Assembly: GCA_039808025.1 (NCBI GenBank)
Contig: JBDHSK010000002.1
Location: 186,001 to 250,000, forward strand
Length of the DNA: 64,000 nt
DNA from: Sandaracinobacteroides sp039808025
GTDB taxonomy: Bacteria > Pseudomonadota > Alphaproteobacteria > Sphingomonadales > Sphingomonadaceae
Reading direction: 5' to 3'
The translations under genes and the position numbers were made by a program. This document shows, in pieces, positions 44,462 through 53,019 of this stretch. Numbering within the stretch: the stretch's first letter is position 1; every line of letters starts with the position of its first letter. The notes under the pieces are model-generated. The model did not search any database. It was not told the origin of the DNA and saw only the letters and a list, made by a program, of their open reading frames with translations.

Positions 44462-44487
44462 GCCCATCCCCCGCGCGGGGGATGGGC
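44462..44487. terminator. Perfect 26-nt palindrome between convergent genes
   Basis: GCCCATCCCCCGC is followed immediately by its exact reverse complement (44462-44487). It lies between the metalloprotease and bfr and resembles the palindrome after rpsD in size and perfection. No T-tract is evident, but the stem is extremely stable. Confidence 0.65.
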
Positions 44488-44495
44488 GCTGGAAC

Positions 44496-44975
44496 TCAGC
44501 CCTCGGCCGGTTCGGAGTTCAGCTGGATATAGTTGGGCAGCCCCTGGTCGGCGATCATCTGCTTCTGGGTTTCAAGGAAATCAATATGGTCTTCCTCGGC
44601 CTCGAGGATGGAAACCAGCAGTTCGCGGCTGCCAAAATCCCGTACTTCCTCACAATAGGGGATGGCTTCCTTCAGCAGGGCATGGGCTTCATATTCAAGA
44701 TCGAGGTCGGCCTGAATGATTTCGGGCACATTTTCGCCGATGCGCAGCCGGTTCAGCGTTTGCAGGTTTGGCAGCCCGTCAAGATAGAGGATGCGGTCCA
44801 TCAACCGATCGGCGTGTTTCATCTCGTCGATCGATTCTTCATATTCCTTCCTGGCAAGCTTCTTCACGCCCCAGTTGTCTAGCATGCGATAATGCAGGAA
44901 ATACTGGTTGATTGCAGTGAGTTCGCCTTTCAGCACCGCATTCAGATATTGAATAACCTTCTTGTCTCCCTGCAT
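44496..44975 (-). CDS. bfr: Bacterioferritin
   Basis: Bacterioferritin (159 residues) is a haem-containing iron-storage protein that forms 24-mers. MQGDKKVIQYLNAVLKGELT is the family start. Ferroxidase ligands are visible: E18 in GELT, the EYEESIDEMKHADRLMDRI block with E51 and H54, and later EAEEDHIDFLETQ. The haem-ligand Met52 is in DEMKHAD. The start has GAGGAC 5 bp upstream. It is convergent with the metalloprotease. The partner ferredoxin bfd lies about 16 kb away in this window. Confidence 0.96.
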   Translation of the reverse strand: MQGDKKVIQYLNAVLKGELTAINQYFLHYRMLDNWGVKKLARKEYEESIDEMKHADRLMDRILYLDGLPNLQTLNRLRIGENVPEIIQADLDLEYEAHALLKEAIPYCEEVRDFGSRELLVSILEAEEDHIDFLETQKQMIADQGLPNYIQLNSEPAEG

Positions 44976-45084
44976 GATGCCGTCCTCACATTTTCAGATT
45001 GTGGCGCCTGTTACGCCTGTTCTGAATAAAATGCAAGAAATATCAGCAAGTTAATTGCAAACGACTTTGCCCATCATTCGCAGT

Positions 45085-45113
45085 TTGCACACGGCTTCTG
45101 TTTTCCCTAATGC
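45085..45113 (+). promoter_or_regulatory. Candidate ileS promoter giving a near-leaderless message
   Basis: TTGCAC (45085-45090), 17 bp, TAATGC (45108-45113). The predicted transcript would start within a few bases of the ileS ATG at 45123. No ribosome-binding site precedes that ATG, which fits leaderless translation. Confidence 0.35.
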
Positions 45114-45122
45114 CCTCAACCG

Positions 45123-47891
45123 ATGACTGACAAACCCCAGGCGGCAGATTACCGCACCACGATTTTCCTTCCCGAAACCGGCTTTCCCATGAAGGCAGGG
45201 CTGGCCTCGACCGAGCCGCGCCTGCTTGGCGAATGGGCGCAATCCAACGCGCACGCAAAGCTGCGCGACCTGCGCCACGGCGCCGCCCGCTGGATTCTCC
45301 ACGATGGCCCGCCTTATGCCAACGGCGACATGCACCTGGGCCACGCCATGAACCATATCCTGAAGGATCTGGTGGTGCGCACCCGCAGCATGATGGGCTA
45401 TGACAGCCCCTATGTGCCGGGCTGGGATTGCCATGGCCTGCCGATCGAATGGCGGGTGGAGGAAGAAAACCGCAAGAAGGGCCTGAAGAAAGACGAGATC
45501 GACATCCTCGCCTTTCGTCAGCAGTGCCGCGACTATGCCGCCCACTGGGTGGGGGTGCAGCGCGAGCAGCTGAAGCGCCTCGGCATCTGGGGTGACTGGG
45601 AAAACCCCTATCTCACCATGAACTTCGAGTCCGAGGCGGTGATCGCCGAGGAACTGATGAAGTTCGCGTCATCAGGCCAGCTTTACCGTGGCGCCAAGCC
45701 GGTGATGTGGTCGCCGGTCGAGCAGACGGCGCTTGCCGAGGCCGAAGTCGAGTATGAAGACATCACCTCGACCCAGATCGATGTGGCGTTCGAGATCACG
45801 CAAGCCCCCAACGCCCCCGAACTGGTCGGGGCCCATGCCGTAATCTGGACGACGACCCCATGGACGCTGCCCGTAAACCGGGCTTTGGCCTATGGGGAGG
45901 ATGTCGCCTATCGCCTGTACACTAGCAATGGCCGCCGCTTCGTTCTGGCAGCGGCCCTTGCCGAGCAGGTGGCGACGCGCACCGGGCTGACGCTTGACCC
46001 CGGTGCCGATCTGCCGGCAACCGCACTGGCCGGCGCCGTCGCCCGCCACCCGCTGCATCATCTGGGCGGCTTTTTTGCCGAGCCGCGGCCGCTTCTTGCC
46101 GGTGATTTCGTGACCACCGATTCCGGCACCGGCCTTGTGCACATGGCGCCCGACCATGGCGAAGACGATTTCCTGTTGTGCAAGGCCTATGGCATCGAGC
46201 CGAAGTTCGTGGTTGGCCCCGATGGCACCTATCAGGTGGATTGGCCAGTGGTGGGTGGCCAGCATGTCTATAAGGTGAATGCCCCCGACGGCCCCATCTG
46301 CACCGCGCTTTCCGAAGCGGGCGCGTTGCTGGCTGCCAGCGCAGACTACAAGCACAGCTATCCGCATAGCTGGCGCTCCAAGGCCAAGCTCATCTATCGC
46401 TGCACGCCGCAATGGTTCGTGGCGATGGACCGCGATCTGGGCGATGGCACCACTTTGCGCAGTCGGGCACTGCAGGCGATCAGCGATACCCGCTGGTTCC
46501 CGGCGCAGGGGGAAAACCGCATCCGCGCCATGGTTGAGGGCCGCCCGGACTGGGTGTTGTCGCGTCAGCGTGCATGGGGGGTGCCGATCACCCTGTTCGT
46601 GAAGAAAGGCACCGGCGACTATCTGGTCGACGCGGCCGTCAACGCCCGCATCGCCGCCGCGTTTCGCGAGGATGGCGCTGACGCCTGGTGGAGCCGTGAT
46701 CCGCAGGAGTTTCTGGGCAACGAGCATCGCGCCGAAGACTATGAGCAGGTCACCGATATTCTCGATGTCTGGTTCGATTCCGGCTCGACCCATGCCTTCG
46801 TCAGCGAGGCACGGCTGGGGGTCAGCCAGGCGGATCTTTACCTCGAAGGTTCCGACCAGCATCGCGGCTGGTTCCAGTCGTCGCTTCTGGAAAGCTGCGG
46901 CACGCGCGGGCGCGCGCCCTACAAGGCCGTTCTCACCCATGGCTTCACCCTCGACGAGCGCGGGCGCAAGATGTCGAAGTCATTGGGCAATGTGATCGAC
47001 CCGGTGAAGCTGATCACCGAATCGGGAGCCGATGTGCTGCGCCTGTGGGCCGCTGGCGTCGATTTCACCGAGGATGTGCGGCTTGGCAAGGCGATGCTGC
47101 AGACCTCGATCGACAGCTACCGAAAGCTCAGGAACACGCTGCGCTATCTGCTGGGGGCGTTATCGGGATTTACCGAAGCCGAAGCGCTTCCTCATGCCGA
47201 CATGCCGGCACTTGAACGCTATATCCTGTCGCGCCTCGCCGCCCTCGATGCCGAGTTGCGCGCCCATGCCGAGGTGCACGCCTACAATCGCTATACGGCG
47301 GCCATCATCGCCTTTGTGAACGCGGATCTGTCCGCCTTCTTCTTCGATGTCCGCAAAGACAGCCTTTATTGCGATGCCTCGGACAATCCCAAACGCCGCG
47401 CTTATCGCACCACCTTGGCCACTCTGTTTGATGCGCTCACCCGCTTTCTTGCCCCCATTCTGGTGTTTACCGCAGAGGAAGCCCACCAGCAGCGCCACCA
47501 GGGGTCGGTTCACCACCAGACCTGGCTTGCGGTTCCCGCCGAGTGGCGCGATGAAGCGCTGGAAGCGCAGTTCACAAGACTGCGGGCCTTGCGCAGCCTT
47601 GCCACCCAGGCGATCGAGCCGATGCGTCGCGCCAAGGACATCGGCGCCTCGACCGAAGTGGCTCTGACCCTGCACCTGAACGACACGGACGACATCGCCC
47701 TGGTGAACGACAGCGATTTTGCCGAGCTGGCGATCACTGCCAGTGCAACGGCCGTTCCGGGAGACGGCGAGCCAGCGGTCAGCGTCGCGGTCAGCTCTGA
47801 CCCGCGCTGTGCACGCTGCTGGCGACACCTGCCCGATGTCGATCCCGAAACCGACCTGTGCCGTCGCTGCGATGCCGTGGTCAACCCGTGA
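45123..47891 (+). CDS. ileS: Isoleucyl-tRNA synthetase
   Basis: This 922-residue class I synthetase charges tRNA-Ile. The HIGH-type motif is PPYANGDMHLGHAMN (HLGH at 71-74) and the KMSKS loop is at 616-620. The editing domain contains TTTPWTLPVNRALAYGE, and WFDSGSTHAFV lies before KMSKS. The C-terminal zinc ribbon CARCWRHLPDVDPETDLCRRC completes the bacterial type. It has no Shine-Dalgarno sequence. The stop overlaps the lspA GTG start by 4 bp (GTGA). Confidence 0.98.
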   Translation: MTDKPQAADYRTTIFLPETGFPMKAGLASTEPRLLGEWAQSNAHAKLRDLRHGAARWILHDGPPYANGDMHLGHAMNHILKDLVVRTRSMMGYDSPYVPGWDCHGLPIEWRVEEENRKKGLKKDEIDILAFRQQCRDYAAHWVGVQREQLKRLGIWGDWENPYLTMNFESEAVIAEELMKFASSGQLYRGAKPVMWSPVEQTALAEAEVEYEDITSTQIDVAFEITQAPNAPELVGAHAVIWTTTPWTLPVNRALAYGEDVAYRLYTSNGRRFVLAAALAEQVATRTGLTLDPGADLPATALAGAVARHPLHHLGGFFAEPRPLLAGDFVTTDSGTGLVHMAPDHGEDDFLLCKAYGIEPKFVVGPDGTYQVDWPVVGGQHVYKVNAPDGPICTALSEAGALLAASADYKHSYPHSWRSKAKLIYRCTPQWFVAMDRDLGDGTTLRSRALQAISDTRWFPAQGENRIRAMVEGRPDWVLSRQRAWGVPITLFVKKGTGDYLVDAAVNARIAAAFREDGADAWWSRDPQEFLGNEHRAEDYEQVTDILDVWFDSGSTHAFVSEARLGVSQADLYLEGSDQHRGWFQSSLLESCGTRGRAPYKAVLTHGFTLDERGRKMSKSLGNVIDPVKLITESGADVLRLWAAGVDFTEDVRLGKAMLQTSIDSYRKLRNTLRYLLGALSGFTEAEALPHADMPALERYILSRLAALDAELRAHAEVHAYNRYTAAIIAFVNADLSAFFFDVRKDSLYCDASDNPKRRAYRTTLATLFDALTRFLAPILVFTAEEAHQQRHQGSVHHQTWLAVPAEWRDEALEAQFTRLRALRSLATQAIEPMRRAKDIGASTEVALTLHLNDTDDIALVNDSDFAELAITASATAVPGDGEPAVSVAVSSDPRCARCWRHLPDVDPETDLCRRCDAVVNP

Positions 47892-48361
47892 AGCGTATCG
47901 CCTATATGCTGGCGGCGCTGGTGTTCGCCGTCGATCAGCTTGTGAAATACTGGGTGCTGCATGTGCTGCGCCTGCCCGAGTTCGACAGCATCGAACTGCT
48001 GCCGTTCCTGTCGCTCACCTATGTCGAGAATCGCGGAGTCTCGATGGGGATGCTGACCGCAGGGTCCAGTATCGAGCGCTGGGCGCTGGTGGCGCTGACC
48101 GCCATTATCGCCATTGTCGTCGCCCTGTGGATCCGGCGCGAACGCAAGTGGCCGGAATCGCTGGCGCTGGGGTTGGTGCTGGGCGGCGCCCTTGGCAACA
48201 TCATCGACCGCATCCGCTTTGGTTATGTCGTCGATTTCGTGCATTTGCATGCGGGCGGCTGGTCATTCTATGTGTTCAACGTGGCTGATGCCGCCATCAG
48301 CATCGGCGTGGCCGTGCTGCTGGTCAGGGCACTGGTCGGACAGAAAGACAGCAACCGTTAA
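47888..48361 (+). CDS. lspA: Lipoprotein signal peptidase II
   Basis: LspA (157 residues, four transmembrane helices) cleaves prolipoprotein signal peptides. The two catalytic aspartates are in ALGNIIDRIRFGYVVDFVH and the following FNVADAAISIG. AVDQLVKYWVL and TYVENRGVSMGM are family motifs. The GTG start at 47888 overlaps the ileS stop. It precedes a DUF3035 lipoprotein gene, a plausible substrate. Confidence 0.96.
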   Translation: MKRIAYMLAALVFAVDQLVKYWVLHVLRLPEFDSIELLPFLSLTYVENRGVSMGMLTAGSSIERWALVALTAIIAIVVALWIRRERKWPESLALGLVLGGALGNIIDRIRFGYVVDFVHLHAGGWSFYVFNVADAAISIGVAVLLVRALVGQKDSNR

Positions 48362-48374
48362 GGCGGCTGGAAGG

Positions 48375-48818
48375 ATGAAACTGAATATGCGTAACCTGAT
48401 GATCCTTGCCAGCGCTGCATTCGTGCTGGTTTCGTGCGGCAGGAACTCGATCGACGAGCGCAAGCGCCCCGATGAGTTCGCCGTCAGCCGGCAGGCGCCG
48501 CTGGTGGTGCCGCCGGATTTCGCCCTTGCGCCGCCCAAGCCCGGCTCGCCGCGGCCACTGGGGCAAGACAGCCAACAGCAGGCGCTGGAAGCGATGTTCG
48601 GCCCCGGCGTACAGCTGCCGCCACGCTCGGCCATTGAAAACCGCGTGCTCGACGCCACCGGCGCAGACAAGGTCGATCCCGGCATACGCAGCTCGGTTAC
48701 GCAAAAACCCGGCACGGCGCCCACTACCGTCGACAAGGGCACCTTCCTGCGCGAGGTGATGGACGCCCCGGCCGGCACCCGCAACGAAAGTCTGGCCAAG
48801 GTGACGACCGGCAACTGA
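48375..48818 (+). CDS. DUF3035 lipoprotein, BamF-like
   Basis: This 147-residue protein has a signal peptide with lipobox LVSC (FVLVSCGRNS, Cys about residue 21). It belongs to DUF3035, the family of BamF, a small subunit of the alphaproteobacterial outer-membrane beta-barrel assembly machine. The region DERKRPDEFAVSRQAPLVVPPDFALAPP is the conserved stretch. Its presence together with bamA in this window is consistent. Two ATGs are possible (48375 and 48387); the second has AAGGA 11 bp upstream. Confidence 0.82.
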   Translation: MKLNMRNLMILASAAFVLVSCGRNSIDERKRPDEFAVSRQAPLVVPPDFALAPPKPGSPRPLGQDSQQQALEAMFGPGVQLPPRSAIENRVLDATGADKVDPGIRSSVTQKPGTAPTTVDKGTFLREVMDAPAGTRNESLAKVTTGN

Positions 48819-48842
48819 TCCGGTCCGCTCGCCCGCCAAGAC

Positions 48843-48871
48843 TTGACTTTTCCGTGCCGCCTGATTAGCGG
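48843..48871 (+). promoter_or_regulatory. Candidate rpsB promoter
   Basis: TTGACT (48843-48848), 17 bp, TAGCGG (48866-48871), 95 bp ahead of the rpsB ATG and inside the 147-bp gap after the DUF3035 gene. The pattern matches the one upstream of rpsD. Confidence 0.4.
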
Positions 48872-48965
48872 CCGCAGCATCCCACACGCGACGGGAAACC
48901 TTCCGGTGCCGGTGCCACATGCCCGGCTTACCGTCGCGGCGGAGCAACCGGTTAGGAGACTATTG

Positions 48966-49724
48966 ATGCAGAACACCCAACAGGTGTCGATGGCGGCTTT
49001 GCTGGAAGCAGGCGCCCACTTCGGCCACCAGACCCACCGCTGGAACCCGAAGATGAAACCCTACATCTTCGGTGAACGCAACGGCATTCACATTCTCGAC
49101 CTGTCGCAGACGGTGCCGCTGTTCGACCGCGCCCTCGATTTCGTGCGCGCAACGGCCGCCGCCGGCGGCAAGGTGCTGTTCGTCGGCACCAAGCGTCAGG
49201 CGCAAGGGCCGATTGCCGAGGCAGCCCGCCGGAGCGACCAGTATTTCGTCAACCACCGCTGGCTGGGCGGCATGCTCACCAACTGGAAGACCATCTCGGG
49301 CTCGATCAAGCGCTACAAGACCCTTGAAGACCAGCTTTCCGGCGACACGCACGGCTTCACCAAGAAGGAAGTGCTGAAGATGACCCGCGAGCGCGACAAG
49401 TTCGAGGCGTCGCTGGGTGGTATCCGCGACATGAACGGCCTGCCTGATCTGATGTTCGTGGTCGACGTCAACAAGGAAGACCTGGCGATCAAGGAAGCCA
49501 ATGTGCTGGGGATCCCGGTGATCGCCATCCTCGATTCGAACACCGATCCGTCGAACATCGCCTTCCCGGTGCCCGGCAACGACGACGCCGCCCGTGCCAT
49601 TCAGCTGTATTGCGATGCCGTTGCCGACGCCGTTCTGGCCGGCAAACAGGGCCGCATGGCCGATCAGGGCGTCGACATCGGCGCGCTGGCCGATCCGGAA
49701 GCGGAAGTCGCTCTGGAAGCCTGA
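48966..49724 (+). CDS. rpsB: 30S ribosomal protein S2
   Basis: S2 (252 residues) starts MQNTQQVSMAALLEAGAHFG, with the signature HQTHRWNPKMKPYIFGERNGIHIIDL-like sequence (here HILDLSQTV). VGTKRQAQGPIAEAARR and NHRWLGGMLTNWKTI are conserved. TAGGAGA precedes the ATG at 48966. It heads the rpsB-tsf-pyrH-frr operon, transcribed probably from the TTGACT/TAGCGG promoter. Confidence 0.98.
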   Translation: MQNTQQVSMAALLEAGAHFGHQTHRWNPKMKPYIFGERNGIHILDLSQTVPLFDRALDFVRATAAAGGKVLFVGTKRQAQGPIAEAARRSDQYFVNHRWLGGMLTNWKTISGSIKRYKTLEDQLSGDTHGFTKKEVLKMTRERDKFEASLGGIRDMNGLPDLMFVVDVNKEDLAIKEANVLGIPVIAILDSNTDPSNIAFPVPGNDDAARAIQLYCDAVADAVLAGKQGRMADQGVDIGALADPEAEVALEA

Positions 49725-49766
49725 GTTTTTTGCGGGTTCCCTGATCCGGGCCCGAACGAATCTGAC

Positions 49767-49790
49767 GGGACTGCGCCTTCGCGCAGTCCC
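49767..49790 (+). terminator. Hairpin between rpsB and tsf
   Basis: A perfect 10-bp stem GGGACTGCGC (49767-49776) and GCGCAGTCCC (49781-49790) closes a CTTC tetraloop. No T-tract follows, so it is likely an attenuator or an mRNA stability element that separates expression of rpsB from tsf and not a full terminator. Confidence 0.6.
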
Positions 49791-49817
49791 CCATTCTATC
49801 TGAAGAGGAGCCAAGCC

Positions 49818-50747
49818 ATGGCCAACATCACTGCCGCCCTTGTGAAAGAACTGCGCGACCTGACCGGCGCGGGCATGATGGATGCGAAGAAGGCGCTTGT
49901 CGAAGTCGAGGGTGAAATCGAAAAAGCCATCGACTGGCTGCGCGCCAAGGGTCTGGCCGCTGCCGCCAAGAAAGCCAGTCGCACGGCCGCCGAAGGGCTG
50001 GTGGGTGTGGCAGTGTCGGGCAACCGCGGCGCCGTCGTCGAAGTGAACGCCGAAACCGATTTCGTCGCCAAGAATGCCCAGTTCCAGACCTTCGTGAAGG
50101 ACGTTGCCGGTGTCGCCCTTGCCAAGGGTGACGACGTAACCGAGCTGCTGGCGGCCAGCTATCCGGCCGGCGGCGGCAGCGTGCAGGATGTGCTGACCCA
50201 CAATATCGCCACCATTGGCGAACAGCAGGTGGTGCGCCGCGCCCGGGTTCTCGAGGCAACCGGGGTGGTCGCCTCGTATGTTCACAATGCCGCCGCCCCC
50301 GGCCTTGGCAAGATCGGTGTGCTGGTCGCCATCGACAGCGACATCACCGACAAGGAGGCGCTGGCCCAGATCGGCAAACAGGTCGCCATGCATGTGGCCG
50401 CTGCCAACCCGATCGCCGTCTCGGTCGAGGATATCGACCCGGCCCTTCTCGAGCGCGAACGCGCCATTGCGGCTGAAAAGGCCGCAAGTTCAGGCAAGCC
50501 GGCCGACATCGTCGAGCGGATGGTTGACGGCGCCGTCAAGAAGTTTGCCGGCGAACAGGCGCTGCTCAGCCAGGTGTTCGTGGTCGATGGCAAATCAAAA
50601 GTGGCGGATTTCATCGCCTCGGAAGCCAAACGCCTGTCGGGCAACCTGCTGATCGCCCGCTTCGTGCGCTTCCAGCTTGGCGAAGGCATTGAAAAGGCCG
50701 AAAGCGATTTCGCAGCCGAAGTGGCGGCCGCTGCCGGCAACGGCTGA
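49818..50747 (+). CDS. tsf: Elongation factor Ts
   Basis: EF-Ts (309 residues) recycles EF-Tu. MANITAALVKELRDLTGAGMMDAKKALVE is the typical start with the TGAGMMDCKKAL-like motif. EVNAETDFVAKN and VAMHVAAANPIAVS are the two other signatures. A GAGGAG site lies upstream. It follows rpsB by 93 bp that contain a hairpin. Confidence 0.98.
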   Translation: MANITAALVKELRDLTGAGMMDAKKALVEVEGEIEKAIDWLRAKGLAAAAKKASRTAAEGLVGVAVSGNRGAVVEVNAETDFVAKNAQFQTFVKDVAGVALAKGDDVTELLAASYPAGGGSVQDVLTHNIATIGEQQVVRRARVLEATGVVASYVHNAAAPGLGKIGVLVAIDSDITDKEALAQIGKQVAMHVAAANPIAVSVEDIDPALLERERAIAAEKAASSGKPADIVERMVDGAVKKFAGEQALLSQVFVVDGKSKVADFIASEAKRLSGNLLIARFVRFQLGEGIEKAESDFAAEVAAAAGNG

Positions 50748-50766
50748 ATGGCCGCCGGTCACCCGG

Positions 50767-50799
50767 CCCGCAATGAGCGTCGTTCACGATTGTTGCGGG
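50767..50799 (+). terminator. Weak hairpin after tsf
   Basis: CCCGCAA (50767-50773) pairs with TTGCGGG (50793-50799), and an inner CGT/ACG pair extends the stem. No T-run follows. It may reduce read-through from tsf into pyrH. Confidence 0.3.
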
Positions 50800-50912
50800 G
50801 CGAGCCCGGCCCTTTCTGCCCACATGATGGCCCCGCTGTTACCAGATGGGGTTGAGCCGGCGCGCCGACCCGGCTAATCGCCAGACAGTCTGTGTCACCC
50901 CGAAAGGCCACC

Positions 50913-51644
50913 ATGTCCCGCCCCCCGTTCAAGCGACTGCTGTTGAAACTCTCCGGAGAGGTTCTGATGGGTGCCGGGCAATTCGGCATCGACACCGAAA
51001 CGACAGCGCGGATCGCTGCGGAAATCCGGTCGGTCCGCGAAGCCGGCTATGAACTGTGCATCGTTGTGGGTGGAGGCAACATCTTCCGCGGGCTGGCAGC
51101 TGCGGCGCGCGGGTTCGATCGCGCCAGCGCTGATTACATGGGCATGCTGGCAACCATCATGAACGCGCTTGCCATGCAGAACGCGCTTGAGGATATCGGT
51201 GTCGACACGCGGGTCCAGTCGGCGATCCCCATGGCTGCCGTCTCGGAGCCCTATATCCGCCGCCGGGCCGTGCGCCACATGGAAAAGGGCCGGGTGGTGA
51301 TCTTTGCCGCCGGCACCGGCAACCCCTTCTTCACAACCGATACGGCCGCAGCGCTGAGGGCCGCCGAAATGGGCTGCGACGCCCTGTTCAAGGGGACGTC
51401 CGTCGATGGGGTTTACGATTGCGACCCCAAGCACAATGCCGCCGCCACCCGCTATGACGCCATCAGTTTCGACAAGGTTCTGAACGACAATCTCAAGGTG
51501 ATGGATGCGGCCGCCATCGCCCTTTGTCGCGAAAATGATATCCCGATCGTCATCTTCAATATCCGCGAGCCCGGCAATCTGGCCCGTGTTCTGGCCGGCC
51601 AAGGAACGGCCACCACCGTTGGGTTACCCGATCTGGCCGCCTAA
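50913..51644 (+). CDS. pyrH: UMP kinase
   Basis: UMP kinase (243 residues) phosphorylates UMP to UDP for nucleic-acid and envelope precursors. FKRLLLKLSGEVLMGAGQFG, VVGGGNIFRG and AAGTGNPFFTTDTAAALRA are hallmarks. The start MSRPPFKRL at 50913 has AAAGG upstream and is preferred to GTG 50892. It sits in the tsf-pyrH-frr series. Confidence 0.97.
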   Translation: MSRPPFKRLLLKLSGEVLMGAGQFGIDTETTARIAAEIRSVREAGYELCIVVGGGNIFRGLAAAARGFDRASADYMGMLATIMNALAMQNALEDIGVDTRVQSAIPMAAVSEPYIRRRAVRHMEKGRVVIFAAGTGNPFFTTDTAAALRAAEMGCDALFKGTSVDGVYDCDPKHNAAATRYDAISFDKVLNDNLKVMDAAAIALCRENDIPIVIFNIREPGNLARVLAGQGTATTVGLPDLAA

Positions 51645-51685
51645 TTACGGCCCGGTTCATTCCATTCTGGGGAGCAGACGCAGAC

Positions 51686-52255
51686 ATGGCTGATTTCAAT
51701 GCAACCGCCACCAAATCCGATCTCGAGCGTCGGATGCACGGGGCTGTCGAAACGCTGAAAAGCGATCTCGCCGGCCTGCGCACCGGCCGCGCCTCCACCT
51801 CGTTGCTCGATCCGGTAACGGTGGAAGTCTATGGCAGCAACATGCCCCTGAACCAGGTGGCAACCGTCACCGCGCCGGAACCGCGAATGCTTTCCGTACA
51901 GGTGTGGGACAAATCGAATGTGCTTCCGGTAGAGAAGGCCATCCGCTCGGCCGGCCTTGGCCTCAACCCCATTTCCGAGGGCCAGACGCTGCGCCTTCCC
52001 ATCCCCGATCTGACGGAAGAACGCCGGCGCGAGCTTGCCAAGCTGGCGGCCCAGTATGCGGAACGTGCCAAGGTCGCGATCCGCAATGTTCGCCGGGATG
52101 GCAACGACGCCCTGAAAACGGCGGAAAAAAAGAGCCAGATCAGCGAGGACGAGCGCAAGCGCCTGGAAAATGACGTGCAGAAGCTGACCGACAAGGCCAT
52201 CGCTGAGGCTGATGCCGTGGCGGCCGCCAAGGAAAAGGAAATTCTCGGCAAGTGA
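51686..52255 (+). CDS. frr: Ribosome recycling factor
   Basis: RRF (189 residues) splits post-termination ribosomes together with EF-G. LKSDLAGLRTGRASTSLLDPVTVEVYG and LRLPIPDLTEERRRELAKLA are the conserved segments. Its ATG follows GGGGAGCAG. The stop overlaps the uppS GTG start by 4 bp. Confidence 0.98.
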   Translation: MADFNATATKSDLERRMHGAVETLKSDLAGLRTGRASTSLLDPVTVEVYGSNMPLNQVATVTAPEPRMLSVQVWDKSNVLPVEKAIRSAGLGLNPISEGQTLRLPIPDLTEERRRELAKLAAQYAERAKVAIRNVRRDGNDALKTAEKKSQISEDERKRLENDVQKLTDKAIAEADAVAAAKEKEILGK

Positions 52256-53019
52256 AATGGCTGCGGCCTGCCCGCCCCGCGGCTGACAAGGCCGGGGATG
52301 CCATGCCAACGCCAGCGATCTCTGGCGGCCCGCAGCATGTCGCCATCATCATGGACGGCAACGGCCGCTGGGCCAAGGCCCGCCATCTGCCACGGCTGGC
52401 CGGTCACAAGGCCGGAGTGGACGCCGTACGGCGGGTGGCCCGCGCCGCCCCCGAACTGGGCATCAAGACGCTCACCCTCTATGCCTTCTCGTCCGAGAAC
52501 TGGCGGCGTCCGGCTGACGAAGTCTCCGACCTGATGAGCCTGCTGCGCCACCACCTGCTGGCCGAACTCGAGGAGCTCAACAAGAACGGCGCCCGCCTGT
52601 CGCTGATCGGCAACTGGCGGCAGCTGAACGCCGATGTGGTGGAACGGCTGGAACATGCCGTGGAAGCCACCCGCCATAACCGGCGTTTTCAGCTGGTGGT
52701 GGCCCTGAACTATGGCGGTCAGGATGAAATCACCCGGGCCGCCCGGCAACTGGCGGAACGCGTGGCTGGCGGCAGCCTCAGTCCGGACGATATCACACCC
52801 GACCTCATCGAGGGGCTGCTCGACACCTCCAGCCTGCCTCCACTCGATCTCATCATCCGCACATCCGGAGAACAGCGGCTTTCCAATTTCCTGCTGTGGC
52901 AGGCCGCCTATGCCGAACTGTGGTTCACCCCCAGATTGTGGCCCGATTTCGATGCAGACCTGCTGCGCGAAGCCGTGGAAGCCTATGCCGGCCGGGAACG
53001 ACGTTTTGGCGGGCGCTAG
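52252..53019 (+). CDS. uppS: Undecaprenyl diphosphate synthase
   Basis: UppS (255 residues from GTG 52252) makes the C55 lipid carrier for peptidoglycan and other glycans. HVAIIMDGNGRWAKARHLPR holds the catalytic Asp and FPP site. YAFSSENWRRP and the C-terminal PLDLIIRTSGEQRLSNFLLWQAAYAEL are signatures. An internal ATG at 52303 (MPTPAISGG) would also leave the catalytic domain intact. The start overlaps the frr stop. Confidence 0.97.
   Translation: MKWLRPARPAADKAGDAMPTPAISGGPQHVAIIMDGNGRWAKARHLPRLAGHKAGVDAVRRVARAAPELGIKTLTLYAFSSENWRRPADEVSDLMSLLRHHLLAELEELNKNGARLSLIGNWRQLNADVVERLEHAVEATRHNRRFQLVVALNYGGQDEITRAARQLAERVAGGSLSPDDITPDLIEGLLDTSSLPPLDLIIRTSGEQRLSNFLLWQAAYAELWFTPRLWPDFDADLLREAVEAYAGRERRFGGR

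Noticed and set aside
45672..46940. 422-codon open frame on the minus strand
   Set aside because: Antisense to ileS, which is certain; no recognisable motif in the antisense product.
48960..50393. 477-codon open frame on the minus strand
   Set aside because: Antisense to rpsB and tsf and spanning their intergenic hairpin; shadow frame.
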